Assembly (NCBI RefSeq): GCF_009676705.1
Contig: NZ_CP046046.1
Location: 124,001-188,000 of the forward strand
DNA length: 64,000 nucleotides
Direction: 5' to 3'
Source: Spiribacter sp. 2438
GTDB taxonomy: Bacteria > Pseudomonadota > Gammaproteobacteria > Nitrococcales > Nitrococcaceae
This document shows positions 37,287-46,602 of the stretch, piece after piece (the stretch's first letter is position 1; each line of letters opens with the position of its first letter). Below the pieces are notes generated by a model. The model was not told the DNA's origin, did no database searches, and was given only the letters and a program-made list of their open reading frames with translations. A program made the translations under genes and the position numbers.

Positions 37287-38714
37287 ATGCAACTCACATT
37301 ACCGGATTTCTCTCAGGCCCGCGTGCTGGTTGCCGGGGACCTGATGCTGGACCGCTACTGGTACGGCCAGACCGGCCGCATTTCGCCCGAGGCGCCGGTG
37401 CCCGTGGTGCATGTGAGCGGTACCGAGGAGCGTCCCGGCGGGGCGGCCAACGTGGCGCTGAACGTGGCCGCGCTGCAGGGCCGGGCGGAAGTGGTGGGGC
37501 TTACCGGGGATGATGCCGCGGCGGATACCCTGCAGCATTCGCTGCTCAACCATGGCGTCGCCTGCCGGCTGCATCGGGTCGTTGGCCACCCGACGATTTG
37601 CAAGCTGCGGGTGCTCAGCCGCCGCCAGCAGCTGCTGCGCATGGACTTTGAGGAACCGTTTGCCGGCGCGGACCGCGCGGCGCTGCTTGACCCGTTTGGT
37701 GATGCCCTCGCTGATGCTTCGGTGGTGATCCTCTCGGACTATGCCAAGGGAGCCCTCTCCGAAACCCCGGCGATGATTGCTGCGGCCCGGGCGGCCGGCT
37801 GCACGGTGCTGGTGGACCCCAAGGGTACGGACTTCTCCCGATACGCCGGCGCCGATGTGGTGACGCCGAACCGGGCGGAGTTTGAGGCGGTGGCGGGCCC
37901 CTGTGCCGATCCCGAAATCCTCGAGGCCCGGGCGCGCGATGTGTTGCGCCACCATGACCTGGGGGCGCTGCTGATCACCCGCGGCGAGCACGGCATGAGC
38001 CTGATCCCCGCCGATGGCGATGCCGTCCACCTGCCCGCCCACGCCCGGGAGGTTTATGACGTCACCGGCGCCGGGGACACGGTGATCGCTGTGCTTGGTG
38101 CAGCCCTGGCAGCGGGGGCGGAGCTGGCCGTGGCAACGGCTCTGGCCAATGTCGCCGCCGGGCGAGTGGTGGCCAAGGTGGGCACGGCCACCGTCACCCG
38201 GGCGGAACTGCGCCATGCCCTGCACGGACTGCGGGAAGCGGATCAGGGGCCGGTCACCGATGAGCGCCTGCAGGCGTTGATCGAGGACGCCCGGGCCCGC
38301 GGCGAGCGCATCGTGTTCACCAATGGCTGCTTCGATCTGCTCCACGCCGGGCACGTCGCCTACCTGCAGCAGGCGCGGGAGATGGGCGACCGGCTGATCG
38401 TTGCGGTCAACGATGATGACTCCGTCGCCCGTCTGAAGGGCCCGCAACGTCCGGTGACGCCGCTACAGCAGCGCATGGAGGTGCTCACCGCCCTGGCAGC
38501 CGTGGATTATGTGGTGCCCTTCTGCGAGGACACCCCCGAGCGGTTGATCCGACAGGTGGTGCCGGACGTGCTGGTCAAGGGCGGTGATTATGACGCTGAC
38601 CGCATTGTCGGCGCCGAGGTGGTGCAGGCCCACGGGGGGCAGGTGGTGGTGCTGGATTTTGTTGACGGGGTCTCTACCACCGGCATTGTCGACCGGATTC
38701 GTGGGAGGTCATGA
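37287..38714 (+). CDS. hldE: Bifunctional heptose-7-phosphate kinase / heptose-1-phosphate adenylyltransferase HldE
   Basis: Makes ADP-D-glycero-D-manno-heptose for the LPS inner core. The 475-residue fusion has an N-terminal ribokinase-type domain (ERPGGAANVALNVAALQG, then VYDVTGAGDTVIAVLG with the catalytic Asp) and a C-terminal nucleotidyltransferase domain with FTNGCFDLLHAGHVAYLQQ. ATG 37287 gives the usual MQLTLPDFSQARVLVAGD start; an in-frame ATG eight codons upstream is less typical. Confidence 0.96.
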   Translation: MQLTLPDFSQARVLVAGDLMLDRYWYGQTGRISPEAPVPVVHVSGTEERPGGAANVALNVAALQGRAEVVGLTGDDAAADTLQHSLLNHGVACRLHRVVGHPTICKLRVLSRRQQLLRMDFEEPFAGADRAALLDPFGDALADASVVILSDYAKGALSETPAMIAAARAAGCTVLVDPKGTDFSRYAGADVVTPNRAEFEAVAGPCADPEILEARARDVLRHHDLGALLITRGEHGMSLIPADGDAVHLPAHAREVYDVTGAGDTVIAVLGAALAAGAELAVATALANVAAGRVVAKVGTATVTRAELRHALHGLREADQGPVTDERLQALIEDARARGERIVFTNGCFDLLHAGHVAYLQQAREMGDRLIVAVNDDDSVARLKGPQRPVTPLQQRMEVLTALAAVDYVVPFCEDTPERLIRQVVPDVLVKGGDYDADRIVGAEVVQAHGGQVVVLDFVDGVSTTGIVDRIRGRS

Positions 38715-39419
38715 GTTGGTGTATCCCGCCATGAGGGCGTCCCAGCTCTTTTGAGCCGCGGCATTCAGGGCCGGATCTTTCCCTAGCGATCGGCGCAGCC
38801 GATCCAGGTTGTGCTGTTGCCAATGGGTTGCCGGGGCTCTCAGCCGGCCGCGGTCCCAGTCGATAATCCACGGGTTATTGCTGCGATCGAGCAGAATGTT
38901 GCGCACGTTGAGATCCGCGTGGCAAGCGCCCGCGTCATGGCACCGGCGGATGACGGCGCCAACCCGCTGCCAGGCCTCGTCGGACACCGTCCGGTTGCGC
39001 AGGCGGTCATCAAGCGGTTCGGTGTCCGCAATGGCGGCGGTGATGAGGTCTGCGCGATACACCGCCCCCCGTCGCCGTACCCGGGCGGCCACCGGCGCGG
39101 GCACCGGCAGCCCCTGTCCATGCAGTCGCGACAGCAGACGATACTCCCGGAACGCCCGGGTTTGCTCGCACCCCGTCCAGCAATAGACATCCCGGGAAAA
39201 ACGCGCGACGATGCCCCCGCGCCAGTAGTGGCGCAGCACCAGGGGTTGGCGAGGCCAGTTGATGAACCAGGCACTGCGGCGGCCCGCGCTGGTGCCGACG
39301 ATCAGGCCTTTGGTGGCGAGGGCTTCGGGGTCGAAGAGCCACAGGGGCAGGGGATCCACGACCCCGGGATCGTGAATGGAATGATCCAAGCCATGGTGTT
39401 GCACAACCTGGTGGTTCAT
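38709..39419 (-). CDS. kdkA: 3-deoxy-D-manno-octulosonic acid kinase KdkA
   Basis: Phosphorylates Kdo of the LPS inner core with ATP. The 236-residue protein has the KdkA signature VLRHYWRGGIVARFSRD, the segment TRAFREYRLLSRLHGQGLPV, the catalytic loop CHADLNVRNILLD and metal-binding IIDWDRGRL. The family is best known from Haemophilus, where WaaA adds one Kdo. ATG 39419 gives the usual N-terminus; longer frames run through the heptosyltransferase on the other strand. Its start overlaps that of the divergent heptosyltransferase. Confidence 0.92.
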   Translation of the reverse strand: MNHQVVQHHGLDHSIHDPGVVDPLPLWLFDPEALATKGLIVGTSAGRRSAWFINWPRQPLVLRHYWRGGIVARFSRDVYCWTGCEQTRAFREYRLLSRLHGQGLPVPAPVAARVRRRGAVYRADLITAAIADTEPLDDRLRNRTVSDEAWQRVGAVIRRCHDAGACHADLNVRNILLDRSNNPWIIDWDRGRLRAPATHWQQHNLDRLRRSLGKDPALNAAAQKSWDALMAGYTNS

Positions 39420-40529
39420 AACCGGCCGGTACCCTTTGCTGAACCCCCTGAGCGGCTGTGCCTTTTCCGTCTTTCTGCGATTGGCGACTGCTGCCACCTG
39501 GTGGCGGTGGTCCGCACTTTGCAGGCGGCCTGGCCCGACACCCGGCTGACCTGGATCATCGGTCGCACCGAAGCGGCACTGCTCGGAGATCTCGAGGGGG
39601 TGGAGTGTATCACCTTCGATAAGCGCGCCGGCCGCGGGGCGCTGCGCCGGCAGCTGTCGGGCCGCGCGTTTGATGGTCTGTTGCTGATGCAGGTGGCGCT
39701 GCGGGCCGGGTGGGCGTCCACCGCCGTTCGGGCACCCTTGCGGCTCGGCTTCGACCGGGGCCGCAGCAAGGACTTTCATGGCCTGTTCGTGAACCGCCGG
39801 GTGGCGCCCCACCCCCGGGCTCACGTGATGGACGGTTTTTTCGGTTTCATCGAGGCGCTGGGTGTCCGGGAGCGTCAGCTGCGTTGGGATATTCCGGTGC
39901 CTGCCGAGGCCCGCGAGTACGCCGAGTCACTAGTCCCTGACGATCAACCCACCCTGTTGATCAGTCCCTGCAGCAGCCAGCGGTTCAACAACTTCCGCAA
40001 CTGGCCCGCGGAGCGCTATGCCATCGTGGCCCGGGAGGCCGTGCGTCGCCATGGCATGCGAGTCATTCTGACCGGCGGGCCCAGCGACGAAGAACGCGCC
40101 TACGCCGAAGCCATCAAGGCCGGCGCGGGTGTGCCCGTCATGGACTGCATCGGTCGGACCTCGCTTAAGGAACTCTTCGCCATCCTCCAGCGGGCCACTG
40201 TGCTGATTTCGCCGGATTCCGGGCCCGTGCATATGGCTGTGGCCGCCGGCACGCCGGTCATCGGGCTTTACGCCACCTCCAATCCCCATCGCAGTGGTCC
40301 CTATCTGGGGCGTGAATGGGTGGTGAATCGCTATCCCGAGGCGGTTCGCGCCGCCTTTGGCTGCGGGGTTGAGGCACTTCCCTGGGGGCGCCGGGTGCGG
40401 CAGCCGGACGCCATGGAGCGAATTGAAACCGACGCGGTGCTGGAGCGCCTGGACGCACTGCTGAAGACGCCGGTGGCGGATCGGCTGGCGGTACCGCCAG
40501 CCTCGACGGCGGAGCCGCGGCTGCCGTGA
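39393..40529 (+). CDS. ADP-heptose:LPS heptosyltransferase (GT9 family)
   Basis: Adds heptose to the Kdo-lipid A core. The 378-residue GT9 enzyme shows LFRLSAIGDCCHLVAVVRTL near the N-terminus, TLLISPCSSQRFNNFRNWP, and the donor-site block VLISPDSGPVHMAVAAGTPV followed by GLYATSNPHRSGPY. It is probably heptosyltransferase I (WaaC) or a close relative. The start is unclear: ATG 39381, ATG 39393 and GTG 39411 are in frame and all lie within or against the start of divergent kdkA. Its stop overlaps the GTG of waaA. Confidence 0.88.
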   Translation: MVLHNLVVHNRPVPFAEPPERLCLFRLSAIGDCCHLVAVVRTLQAAWPDTRLTWIIGRTEAALLGDLEGVECITFDKRAGRGALRRQLSGRAFDGLLLMQVALRAGWASTAVRAPLRLGFDRGRSKDFHGLFVNRRVAPHPRAHVMDGFFGFIEALGVRERQLRWDIPVPAEAREYAESLVPDDQPTLLISPCSSQRFNNFRNWPAERYAIVAREAVRRHGMRVILTGGPSDEERAYAEAIKAGAGVPVMDCIGRTSLKELFAILQRATVLISPDSGPVHMAVAAGTPVIGLYATSNPHRSGPYLGREWVVNRYPEAVRAAFGCGVEALPWGRRVRQPDAMERIETDAVLERLDALLKTPVADRLAVPPASTAEPRLP

Positions 40530-41797
40530 TCAAACCCCTCTACAGCGCGGCCACGTATCTGGCGACGCCCGCCCTGCTGGGCTACCTGGCCTGGCGCAGC
40601 CGGCGGGAACCGGCCTATCGTCAGTACATCGGCGAGCGCTTCGGCCTGCGCGGGCCCAGTGCGCCCCGGGACGCGCTGTGGATTCACGCGGCCTCGGTGG
40701 GAGAGGTTCAGGCGATGAGTGCTCTGGTGCGGGCCTGCCAGCAGCGATACCCGGAGCGGCCCATCGTGATCAGCACCATGACGCCCAGCGGCGCGGATCA
40801 CGTCCGGCGGCTGTTTGGTACCGGGGTCAGTGCCGCTTTGCTGCCCTTCGATCAGCCGCATGCCATGCGCCATTTTGTGCGTCAGCTCTCTCCGCGGTTG
40901 GCGGTCATCATGGAAATGGAGTGGTGGCCGAATCTGTTCGGCTGTCTCCGGGCGGACGCCGTGCCCGTGGTGATGGCCAACGCGCGGCTGTCCGAGCGCA
41001 GTGCCCGACGCTATCGGCGTCTGCCCGGCCTGATGCGGGAGATGCTGGGCACGCCCCGGGTGATTTCGGCGCAGACCCGCGCCGATGCCGATCGGTTGAT
41101 TCGTCTGGGAGCCCCCGGGGACCGGGTGGTGGTGGATGGCAACCTCAAGTTCGATGCCTCTGGCTCAATGGATCGGGAATCCGCCCGGGGCCTGCGCCAT
41201 GACATCGGATCGGCGCGACCGGTGTGGATTGCCGCCAGCACCCGGGGCAACGAGGAGCCGGCGGTACTGGATGCCTTTCGCATGATCCAGAAGGACCATC
41301 CGGACCTGTTGCTGCTTCTGGCCCCCCGGCACGCGGACCGCTTCGATGAAGTCGAGCATCTGTGCCAGGCGCGGGGGTTGCGTCTGGCCCGTCGCAGTCG
41401 GGATTCAGCCGGTATGGCCGATGCGGAAGTGCTACTGGCGGACACCCTGGGGGAGCTGCCCTGGCTCTATGGGGCGGCTGATGTGGCCTTCGTCGGCGGC
41501 AGTCTGGTGCCCCTGGGCGGTCAGAACATGCTGGAGCCGGCGGCCTGGGGGCTGCCGGTGGTGTTGGGGCCGCATACCTTCAACTTCACTGAGGTGGTGA
41601 AGCAGCTTACGGCGGCAGGAGCGGCTGAGTCGGTCAGTAACGCGGCGGAGCTGGCCCGGACGGTGAGTCGGCTGTTGAGCGACCCGCAAGAGCGGGCCAA
41701 TGGCGGTGGGCGGGCTCAATCGCTGGTGGCCCGCCACGCGGGTGCGGGCGAGCGTTTGCTAAGTCGTCTCGGCCCGCTGCTCCGGGGGGATCGGTAA
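40526..41797 (+). CDS. waaA: 3-deoxy-D-manno-octulosonic acid transferase WaaA (KdtA)
   Basis: Transfers Kdo from CMP-Kdo to the lipid A precursor; GT30 family, 423 residues with an N-terminal membrane anchor. Motifs are LWIHAASVGEVQAMSALV with the catalytic Glu, ISTMTPSGADHVRRLFG, AVIMEMEWWPNLFGCLR, WIAASTRGNEEPAVLDAF, and DVAFVGGSLVPLGGQNMLEPAA. It starts with GTG, overlapping the heptosyltransferase stop. The co-occurrence of KdkA fits a single-Kdo core, but that is inference. Confidence 0.95.
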   Translation: MIKPLYSAATYLATPALLGYLAWRSRREPAYRQYIGERFGLRGPSAPRDALWIHAASVGEVQAMSALVRACQQRYPERPIVISTMTPSGADHVRRLFGTGVSAALLPFDQPHAMRHFVRQLSPRLAVIMEMEWWPNLFGCLRADAVPVVMANARLSERSARRYRRLPGLMREMLGTPRVISAQTRADADRLIRLGAPGDRVVVDGNLKFDASGSMDRESARGLRHDIGSARPVWIAASTRGNEEPAVLDAFRMIQKDHPDLLLLLAPRHADRFDEVEHLCQARGLRLARRSRDSAGMADAEVLLADTLGELPWLYGAADVAFVGGSLVPLGGQNMLEPAAWGLPVVLGPHTFNFTEVVKQLTAAGAAESVSNAAELARTVSRLLSDPQERANGGGRAQSLVARHAGAGERLLSRLGPLLRGDR

Positions 41798-41903
41798 CCC
41801 CCTGAGCCCCGTCATGAAGCCCTTCCGTCAGTGTCCCCGACGGCCATTTCGTGGTTCAATAGTGGGATTATCGGGCTGGCGGATGAGTTGAGGGGAGCCG
41901 CGC

Positions 41904-42827
41904 ATGAGCATGGCCGATCAGGACGGTTACATCTGGATGGATGGCGAGATGGTGCCCTGGCGCGATGCTCAGGTGCACGTGCTCACCCACACCCTGCATT
42001 ACGGCATGGGGGTCTTCGAGGGTATCCGGGCCTACAACACCGAGCGGGGGCCGGCGATCTTTCGACTGCCGGAGCATGTCCGTCGGCTGTTCGATTCCGC
42101 CAAGATCCTCGGCATGACCCTGCCATGGAGCCAGGACGAGGTGATCGAGGCCTGCCGGGCCGCGGTCCGCGAGAACGGCCTCGCCAGTGGTTACATCCGT
42201 CCCATGGCGTTCTATGGCGCCGAAAGCATGGGTCTGCGGGCGGACAACCTCCAGACGCATCTGATCGTGGCCGCCTGGAGCTGGGGTTCCTACATGGGTG
42301 AGGAGAACATGGAGCGGGGCATTCGAGTGCGCACCTCGTCCTTCACCCGTCATCACGTGAACATCGCCATGTGCCGGGCCAAGGCCAACGGCCAGTACAT
42401 CAACTCCATGATGGCGCTGCAGGAGGCGGTGGCCTGCGGCTACGACGAGGCGCTGCTGCTGGATCCGGAAGGATTCGTGGCGGAGGGCTCCGGCGAGAAC
42501 TTCTTTCTGATTCGGGATGGCGTGATTCACACCCCCGAACTCCACAGCGCGCTGGCCGGCGTGACCCGGGACGCCATCATGACCCTGGCCCGGGAGGCCG
42601 GATATGAAGTGCGGGAGCGGCGCATTACCCGCGACGAGGTGTACGTTTGTGACGAGGCCTTTTTCACCGGCACCGCCGCCGAGGTGACCCCAATCCGTGA
42701 GCTGGACGGTCGGGTGATCGGTGAGGGCCGGCGCGGCCCCATTACCACTGATATCCAGAGTCAGTTCTTTGCCCTGGTGGAGGGCCGTACCAATGCGCAT
42801 CATGAGTGGCTCACCACGGTCAGCTAA
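41904..42827 (+). CDS. ilvE: Branched-chain amino acid aminotransferase IlvE
   Basis: PLP enzyme for the last step of Ile, Val and Leu synthesis. The 307-residue protein shows HVLTHTLHYGMGVFEGIRAY, the PLP lysine in AKANGQYINSMMALQEA, EGSGENFFLIRDG and YVCDEAFFTGTAAEVTPI. AGGGGAG precedes the ATG. The 106 bases upstream contain a CCGTC/GACGG hairpin (about 41827-41846) that may end the waaA transcript. Confidence 0.96.
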   Translation: MSMADQDGYIWMDGEMVPWRDAQVHVLTHTLHYGMGVFEGIRAYNTERGPAIFRLPEHVRRLFDSAKILGMTLPWSQDEVIEACRAAVRENGLASGYIRPMAFYGAESMGLRADNLQTHLIVAAWSWGSYMGEENMERGIRVRTSSFTRHHVNIAMCRAKANGQYINSMMALQEAVACGYDEALLLDPEGFVAEGSGENFFLIRDGVIHTPELHSALAGVTRDAIMTLAREAGYEVRERRITRDEVYVCDEAFFTGTAAEVTPIRELDGRVIGEGRRGPITTDIQSQFFALVEGRTNAHHEWLTTVS

Positions 42828-42860
42828 CCGCAGCGAACCCGCTCAGGCAAGGAGGTAAGC

Positions 42861-43115
42861 GTGCCGGATCCACAGACCCACGATCGCCCTGATCTGATTA
42901 AGCCAAACAGTGAGAATCGCTACGAGGTGACCGCCGAGGACCTGCCGTTGTCCTGCCCCATGCCGGGCATGTACCTGTGGAACAGTCACCCCAAGGTCTA
43001 TATCCCGGTGCACAAAACCGGTGAGGGCAAGTGCCCCTACTGTGGCGCTGAGTACTTCATCCGCGATTTCGATCCCGACGACCCGGCCATTGCCGAGCAC
43101 CATCGTCGGGACTGA
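42861..43115 (+). CDS. zf-CHCC zinc-finger protein, NDUFS6-like
   Basis: An 84-residue protein with the zf-CHCC pattern: one cysteine in LSCPMPGMYLW, a histidine in NSHPKVYIPV, and CPYC in GKCPYCGAEYFI. The domain is shared with the zinc-binding complex I subunit NDUFS6; the bacterial role is unknown. It starts with GTG after CAAGGAGG and lies between ilvE and an LpxL-type gene, whose ATG follows four bases after its stop. Confidence 0.88.
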   Translation: MPDPQTHDRPDLIKPNSENRYEVTAEDLPLSCPMPGMYLWNSHPKVYIPVHKTGEGKCPYCGAEYFIRDFDPDDPAIAEHHRRD

Positions 43116-43119
43116 ACCC

Positions 43120-44037
43120 ATGCCGCCGCTGCGGGGACGTGCCCGGCTGATCAACGGCCTGCTGGCCCTGCTGTCTCTCCTCCCCCTGCGGGTGCTCCAT
43201 GCGCTGGGCGGTGGCGCCGCCCGACTGGCAGAACTGCTGAAAATCCGGGAGCGGCACACGGCGCGGGTGAATGCCGATCTGTGTTTTCCGGAGTGGCCGG
43301 TTGAGGACCGCCGATGGCTGGCCCGGCAGGCCATGAAGGAGAACTTTCGCGGGCTGTTCGAGTTGGCGGCCTTCTGGCATTGGCCCCTCGAGCGGGTGCT
43401 GGGGTTGGTCCAGTCGGTGGAGGGCGAGGACGTCATTGACCAGGTCGCCGCCGAAGGCCGGGGCATTCTGGTGATCGCCCCGCATCACGGTGCCTGGGAA
43501 ATTCTGCAGATGTGGCTGGCCCGCCGGGTATCGCTGCACGCCCTTTACCGGCCCCCACGCATGAGCGAACTGGAACCGCTGCTCAATCGCGGCCGCTCCC
43601 GCAGCAGCGCCACCTTCTGGCCCGCCCGTCCCTCGGGCATTCGGGCCCTGTTCAAGGCGCTTCAGGCGGGGGAGGCCGTGGGCATCCTGCCGGATCAGTC
43701 ACCTCCGGGCGAAGGGGTTTACGCACCATTTTTTGGCCAGCCGGCCAAGACCATGACGCTGTTTGCGAAGATGGCGGCCCGCACCGGCGCGCCGGTGGTA
43801 ATTGGCTGGGCTGAGCGGCTGCCCCGGGGGCAGGGCTACCGACTCCACTGGCGGCGGGTCACCGAGGCGGTGGACCATTCCGATCCCACCGAGGCCGCCG
43901 CGGCCATGAACCGCGAGATCGAGCGGGTGGTCCGGGAGCGACCCGAGCAGTATCAGTGGACCTATCGGCGTTTTGCCCGGCAGGCAGAGGGTGAGCCCAA
44001 CCCCTACAAGATCAGCCGCGCTCCAGTAGAGCGTTAA
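43120..44037 (+). CDS. LpxL/LpxM-family lipid A late acyltransferase (copy 2)
   Basis: Second late acyltransferase of the window, 305 residues. An N-terminal hydrophobic segment (INGLLALLSLLPLRVL) leads into the catalytic HX4E motif in APHHGAWEILQMWL, then ILPDQSPPGEGVYAPFFG and the C-terminal RPEQYQWTYRRFARQ signature. The last 26 bases overlap the convergent tolC gene. Confidence 0.92.
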   Translation: MPPLRGRARLINGLLALLSLLPLRVLHALGGGAARLAELLKIRERHTARVNADLCFPEWPVEDRRWLARQAMKENFRGLFELAAFWHWPLERVLGLVQSVEGEDVIDQVAAEGRGILVIAPHHGAWEILQMWLARRVSLHALYRPPRMSELEPLLNRGRSRSSATFWPARPSGIRALFKALQAGEAVGILPDQSPPGEGVYAPFFGQPAKTMTLFAKMAARTGAPVVIGWAERLPRGQGYRLHWRRVTEAVDHSDPTEAAAAMNREIERVVRERPEQYQWTYRRFARQAEGEPNPYKISRAPVER

Positions 44038-45355
44038 CGGCCCGCAGATCGTCCTCGTCCAGGGCGCCAGCGGCTTCCTGCAGCCTCAGTGTATTGAGCA
44101 GAAATGCGTGGCGGGCCTGCTGGTAGTCGCGCTCGGCGTTGAACACCTCGCGCTGGGCATTGAGCACGTCCACGATGGTACGACTGCCGACGTCAAATCC
44201 CGCTTCGGTGGCCTCCAGCGCTGCCTGGGTGGAGACCCGGGCCTGATCGAGGGCCTGCACCCGCTGCAGCGCGGTCAGTGTGCCCCGATAGGCATCCGCG
44301 GCATTGCGGCCCACCGTGCGCCGGACTTCCTCCAGGGTTTCCCGGGCTTCGGTATAACGGAACTGGGCCTCGCGAACCCGGGAAGAAACGCCGCCACCCT
44401 GGTAGAGGGGAAAGCTTAGCTGGATGCGGGCACTGAATTCATCGGAGCTGGGATCACGGCCGCGGAATCCATAGCGGTTGACCCCATCATAGCCCGCCAC
44501 CAGGTCCACCTGGGGGAAGCGCTCGCCGCGTTCCACTTCAATGCCTTCCATGGCGGCTTCAGCGGCCAGTTGGGTCGCCACCAGCTGCCAATTGTCGGCT
44601 TCCGCCTGTTCGCGCCAGGCCTCCGGCTCGCCCGGTGACGGGCGCTCGAGTTCGACGCCCTCCCGCACCGGCAGCAGCAGCGCCGGTGCCTGGCCGGTCA
44701 GCTCACGCAGCTGCTCGCGTTCGGTTTCCAGATCATCCTGGGCCTGCAGCAACTCGGCCTGGCCGAGGTCGGCCTGGGCGCGGGCCTCTTCAACGTCGGT
44801 GCGGGCAATGACCCCCACCTCGAAACGCTGCTCGGCCTGCTCCAGTTGTCGCTGGATGGCTTCGAGGTTCGCTTCGGCCGCATCCAGGGCTTTACGGGCA
44901 TCGAGGACACTGAAATAGCGCTCCGCCACCCGCAGAATGAGGCCCTGCTGGGCCGACGCGAAGTCAGCCTGGGCCTGTTCCACCAGCACGGTGGCCTGAT
45001 CCACGCTTCGGGCCCGGGAGTACCGGTAAAGGGTCTGGCTGAGTTCGACCCCGTAGCTCAGCTGCCGGTACTGCTCGCTCCCTGTTGGCGGCTCGGAAAA
45101 GTCGCTGTCGGTGTCGATGCCGCTGAACGCCGAGCTGATGATGACGCTGGGTCGAAGCGCGGCCCGGGCCTGGGGCAGGGCTTCTTCCCGGGCCTGGCGA
45201 TCGGCAATGGCCTGCTGAAACTGCGGGTCGCGCTCGCGGGCCTGCTCGTAGATGTCCAGCAGGGAGTCCGCGAGAACCGGGCCCCCGGGGAGCAGGATCA
45301 GGCCGAGGGCCAGCGGCAGCCAGCGAATGGGCGACAGTCGGCGCACAGCGAGCAT
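44012..45355 (-). CDS. tolC: TolC-family outer-membrane channel protein
   Basis: Outer-membrane exit duct for type I secretion and multidrug efflux. The 447-residue precursor has a signal peptide (LPLALGLILLPGGPVLA) and the long coiled-coil repeats of the family, with LYRYSRARSVDQA, FEVGVIARTDVEEARAQADL and its structural repeat FDVGSRTIVDVLNAQREVFNAERDY. It follows the pcm-like gene by 21 bases; pcm-tolC-waaA grouping is common in gammaproteobacteria. Confidence 0.92.
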   Translation of the reverse strand: MLAVRRLSPIRWLPLALGLILLPGGPVLADSLLDIYEQARERDPQFQQAIADRQAREEALPQARAALRPSVIISSAFSGIDTDSDFSEPPTGSEQYRQLSYGVELSQTLYRYSRARSVDQATVLVEQAQADFASAQQGLILRVAERYFSVLDARKALDAAEANLEAIQRQLEQAEQRFEVGVIARTDVEEARAQADLGQAELLQAQDDLETEREQLRELTGQAPALLLPVREGVELERPSPGEPEAWREQAEADNWQLVATQLAAEAAMEGIEVERGERFPQVDLVAGYDGVNRYGFRGRDPSSDEFSARIQLSFPLYQGGGVSSRVREAQFRYTEARETLEEVRRTVGRNAADAYRGTLTALQRVQALDQARVSTQAALEATEAGFDVGSRTIVDVLNAQREVFNAERDYQQARHAFLLNTLRLQEAAGALDEDDLRAVNALLERG

Positions 45356-45376
45356 GAAGAGAATCCTGTAAGCGGC

Positions 45377-46039
45377 TTAGAGGTCGAATGGCTGAGTGAA
45401 GGGCGCTCCAACCAGCGCCGGCGCACTGGTATCAAACAGGCTCTCCGTCGCCCATTGGTCCTCGCCGACGCGAGTAATTAGAAGCGCTTCCATGATGGGG
45501 GGTTTGCCCACGATCATGAACAGCCGGCCCCCCTGGGTCAGTCTTTTCTGAAAGCCGTCATGGTGTTCTGGCAGGGACCCCGTCACGGCGATCACCTCGT
45601 ACTGCCGTCCGTCGTCCCAGCCACGGCAGGCGTCCTCGGTTTCCAGGTGGACATTGTGCACGCCGTTATGTTCCAGATTCTGTCGGGCCATGTCGGTGAA
45701 GTCCGGGCGGATGTCGACGCTGGTGACGTGACCGCACAACTGCGCCAGACAGGTGCTCAGATAACCGGAACCGGTGCCGATCTCAAGGGCCCGCTCGTGG
45801 GGTTGTGGGTCGAGTGCCTGGAGCAGGCGACCCTCAACTTTGGGTTCGAGCATGACCTCGCCATGGCCCAGCGGCACCTGCATGTCGGCGTAGGCGAGAT
45901 TGGTGTATGCCTCGGGGGTGAAATGCTCCCGCGGGATCCTCTCAAGCAGATCAAGAATGCGCTCGTTAAGGACCTCCCAGGTCCTGAGCTGCTGCTCGAC
46001 CATGTTCTCCCGGGCGGCGGCCAGATCAACCTCGGTCAT
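45377..46039 (-). CDS. Protein-L-isoaspartate O-methyltransferase-like protein
   Basis: A 220-residue Pcm-family protein: NMVEQQLRTWEVLNERIL at the N-terminus, PLGHGEVMLEPKVEGRLLQAL, and SAM-binding loop ALEIGTGSGYLSTCLAQL. The usual isoaspartyl enzyme has an SxP motif around its first catalytic segment; here the residues are GHGEVMLEP, so true repair activity is uncertain. This divergent Pcm form next to tolC is widespread in proteobacteria. ATG 46039 was chosen; the longer frame runs into the rpmB promoter. Confidence 0.85.
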   Translation of the reverse strand: MTEVDLAAARENMVEQQLRTWEVLNERILDLLERIPREHFTPEAYTNLAYADMQVPLGHGEVMLEPKVEGRLLQALDPQPHERALEIGTGSGYLSTCLAQLCGHVTSVDIRPDFTDMARQNLEHNGVHNVHLETEDACRGWDDGRQYEVIAVTGSLPEHHDGFQKRLTQGGRLFMIVGKPPIMEALLITRVGEDQWATESLFDTSAPALVGAPFTQPFDL

Positions 46040-46269
46040 GCGGGCTCTCGTGGTGTTTTTCGGATGGAATCCAAGAGTAAGGGCTTTGCCGGTCAGCCAC
46101 AAGGCAGTGTCAGCGCCCCTCCCCCCCCATATGAGGGATGGCGTCGTGGGCCCCGCATGCCGATACTGAAAGTACGCCAGACGTCGGGCCTTGGAATGGC
46201 AGCAGGGAGGCTGACGATTTCCAGGCCCGGCGGCTGGCGCCATTTCCCCTGGCCGATTCGGTCATCCGG

Positions 46270-46298
46270 TTGCCAATCGTCAGCCACGCTGGTATAAA
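46270..46298 (+). promoter_or_regulatory. Sigma-70 promoter of rpmB-rpmG
   Basis: TTGCCA (46270-46275) and TATAAA (46293-46298) are 17 bases apart, about 60 bases before rpmB. Strong match to the housekeeping promoter, as expected for ribosomal protein genes. Confidence 0.8.
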
Positions 46299-46357
46299 AC
46301 GCGATCTTCCTGAGGTGACTCGCCTCGCTGGACCAGACACAGCAATTGGAGACCCTG

Positions 46358-46594
46358 ATGGCCAAGGTCTGTCAGGTCACCGGCAAGCGGCCGATGACCG
46401 GAAACAACGTATCGCACGCCCACAACAAAACGCGGCGGCGTTTTCTGCCGAACATCCGCTATCATCGCTTCTGGCTGGATAGCGAGAGCCGGTGGGTGCG
46501 CCTGCGGGTTTCCAGCAAGGGCATGCGGATTATCGACAAGGTCGGCATCGACAAGGTCATCAGTGACCTGCGCAGCCGCGGCGAAAAGGTCTGA
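46358..46594 (+). CDS. rpmB: 50S ribosomal protein L28
   Basis: A 78-residue basic protein with the L28 start [20 protein letters not shown] and [11 protein letters not shown], matching the family length. ATG 46358 follows GGAG. rpmG comes eight bases after the stop. Confidence 0.98.
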   Translation: MAKVCQVTGKRPMTGNNVSHAHNKTRRRFLPNIRYHRFWLDSESRWVRLRVSSKGMRIIDKVGIDKVISDLRSRGEKV

Positions 46595-46602
46595 GGTCAA
46601 TC

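Noticed and set aside
38709-39824. Long form of KdkA running to 39824
   Set aside because: The extra 135 residues lie antisense to the heptosyltransferase and are low-complexity; the conserved protein starts at 39419.
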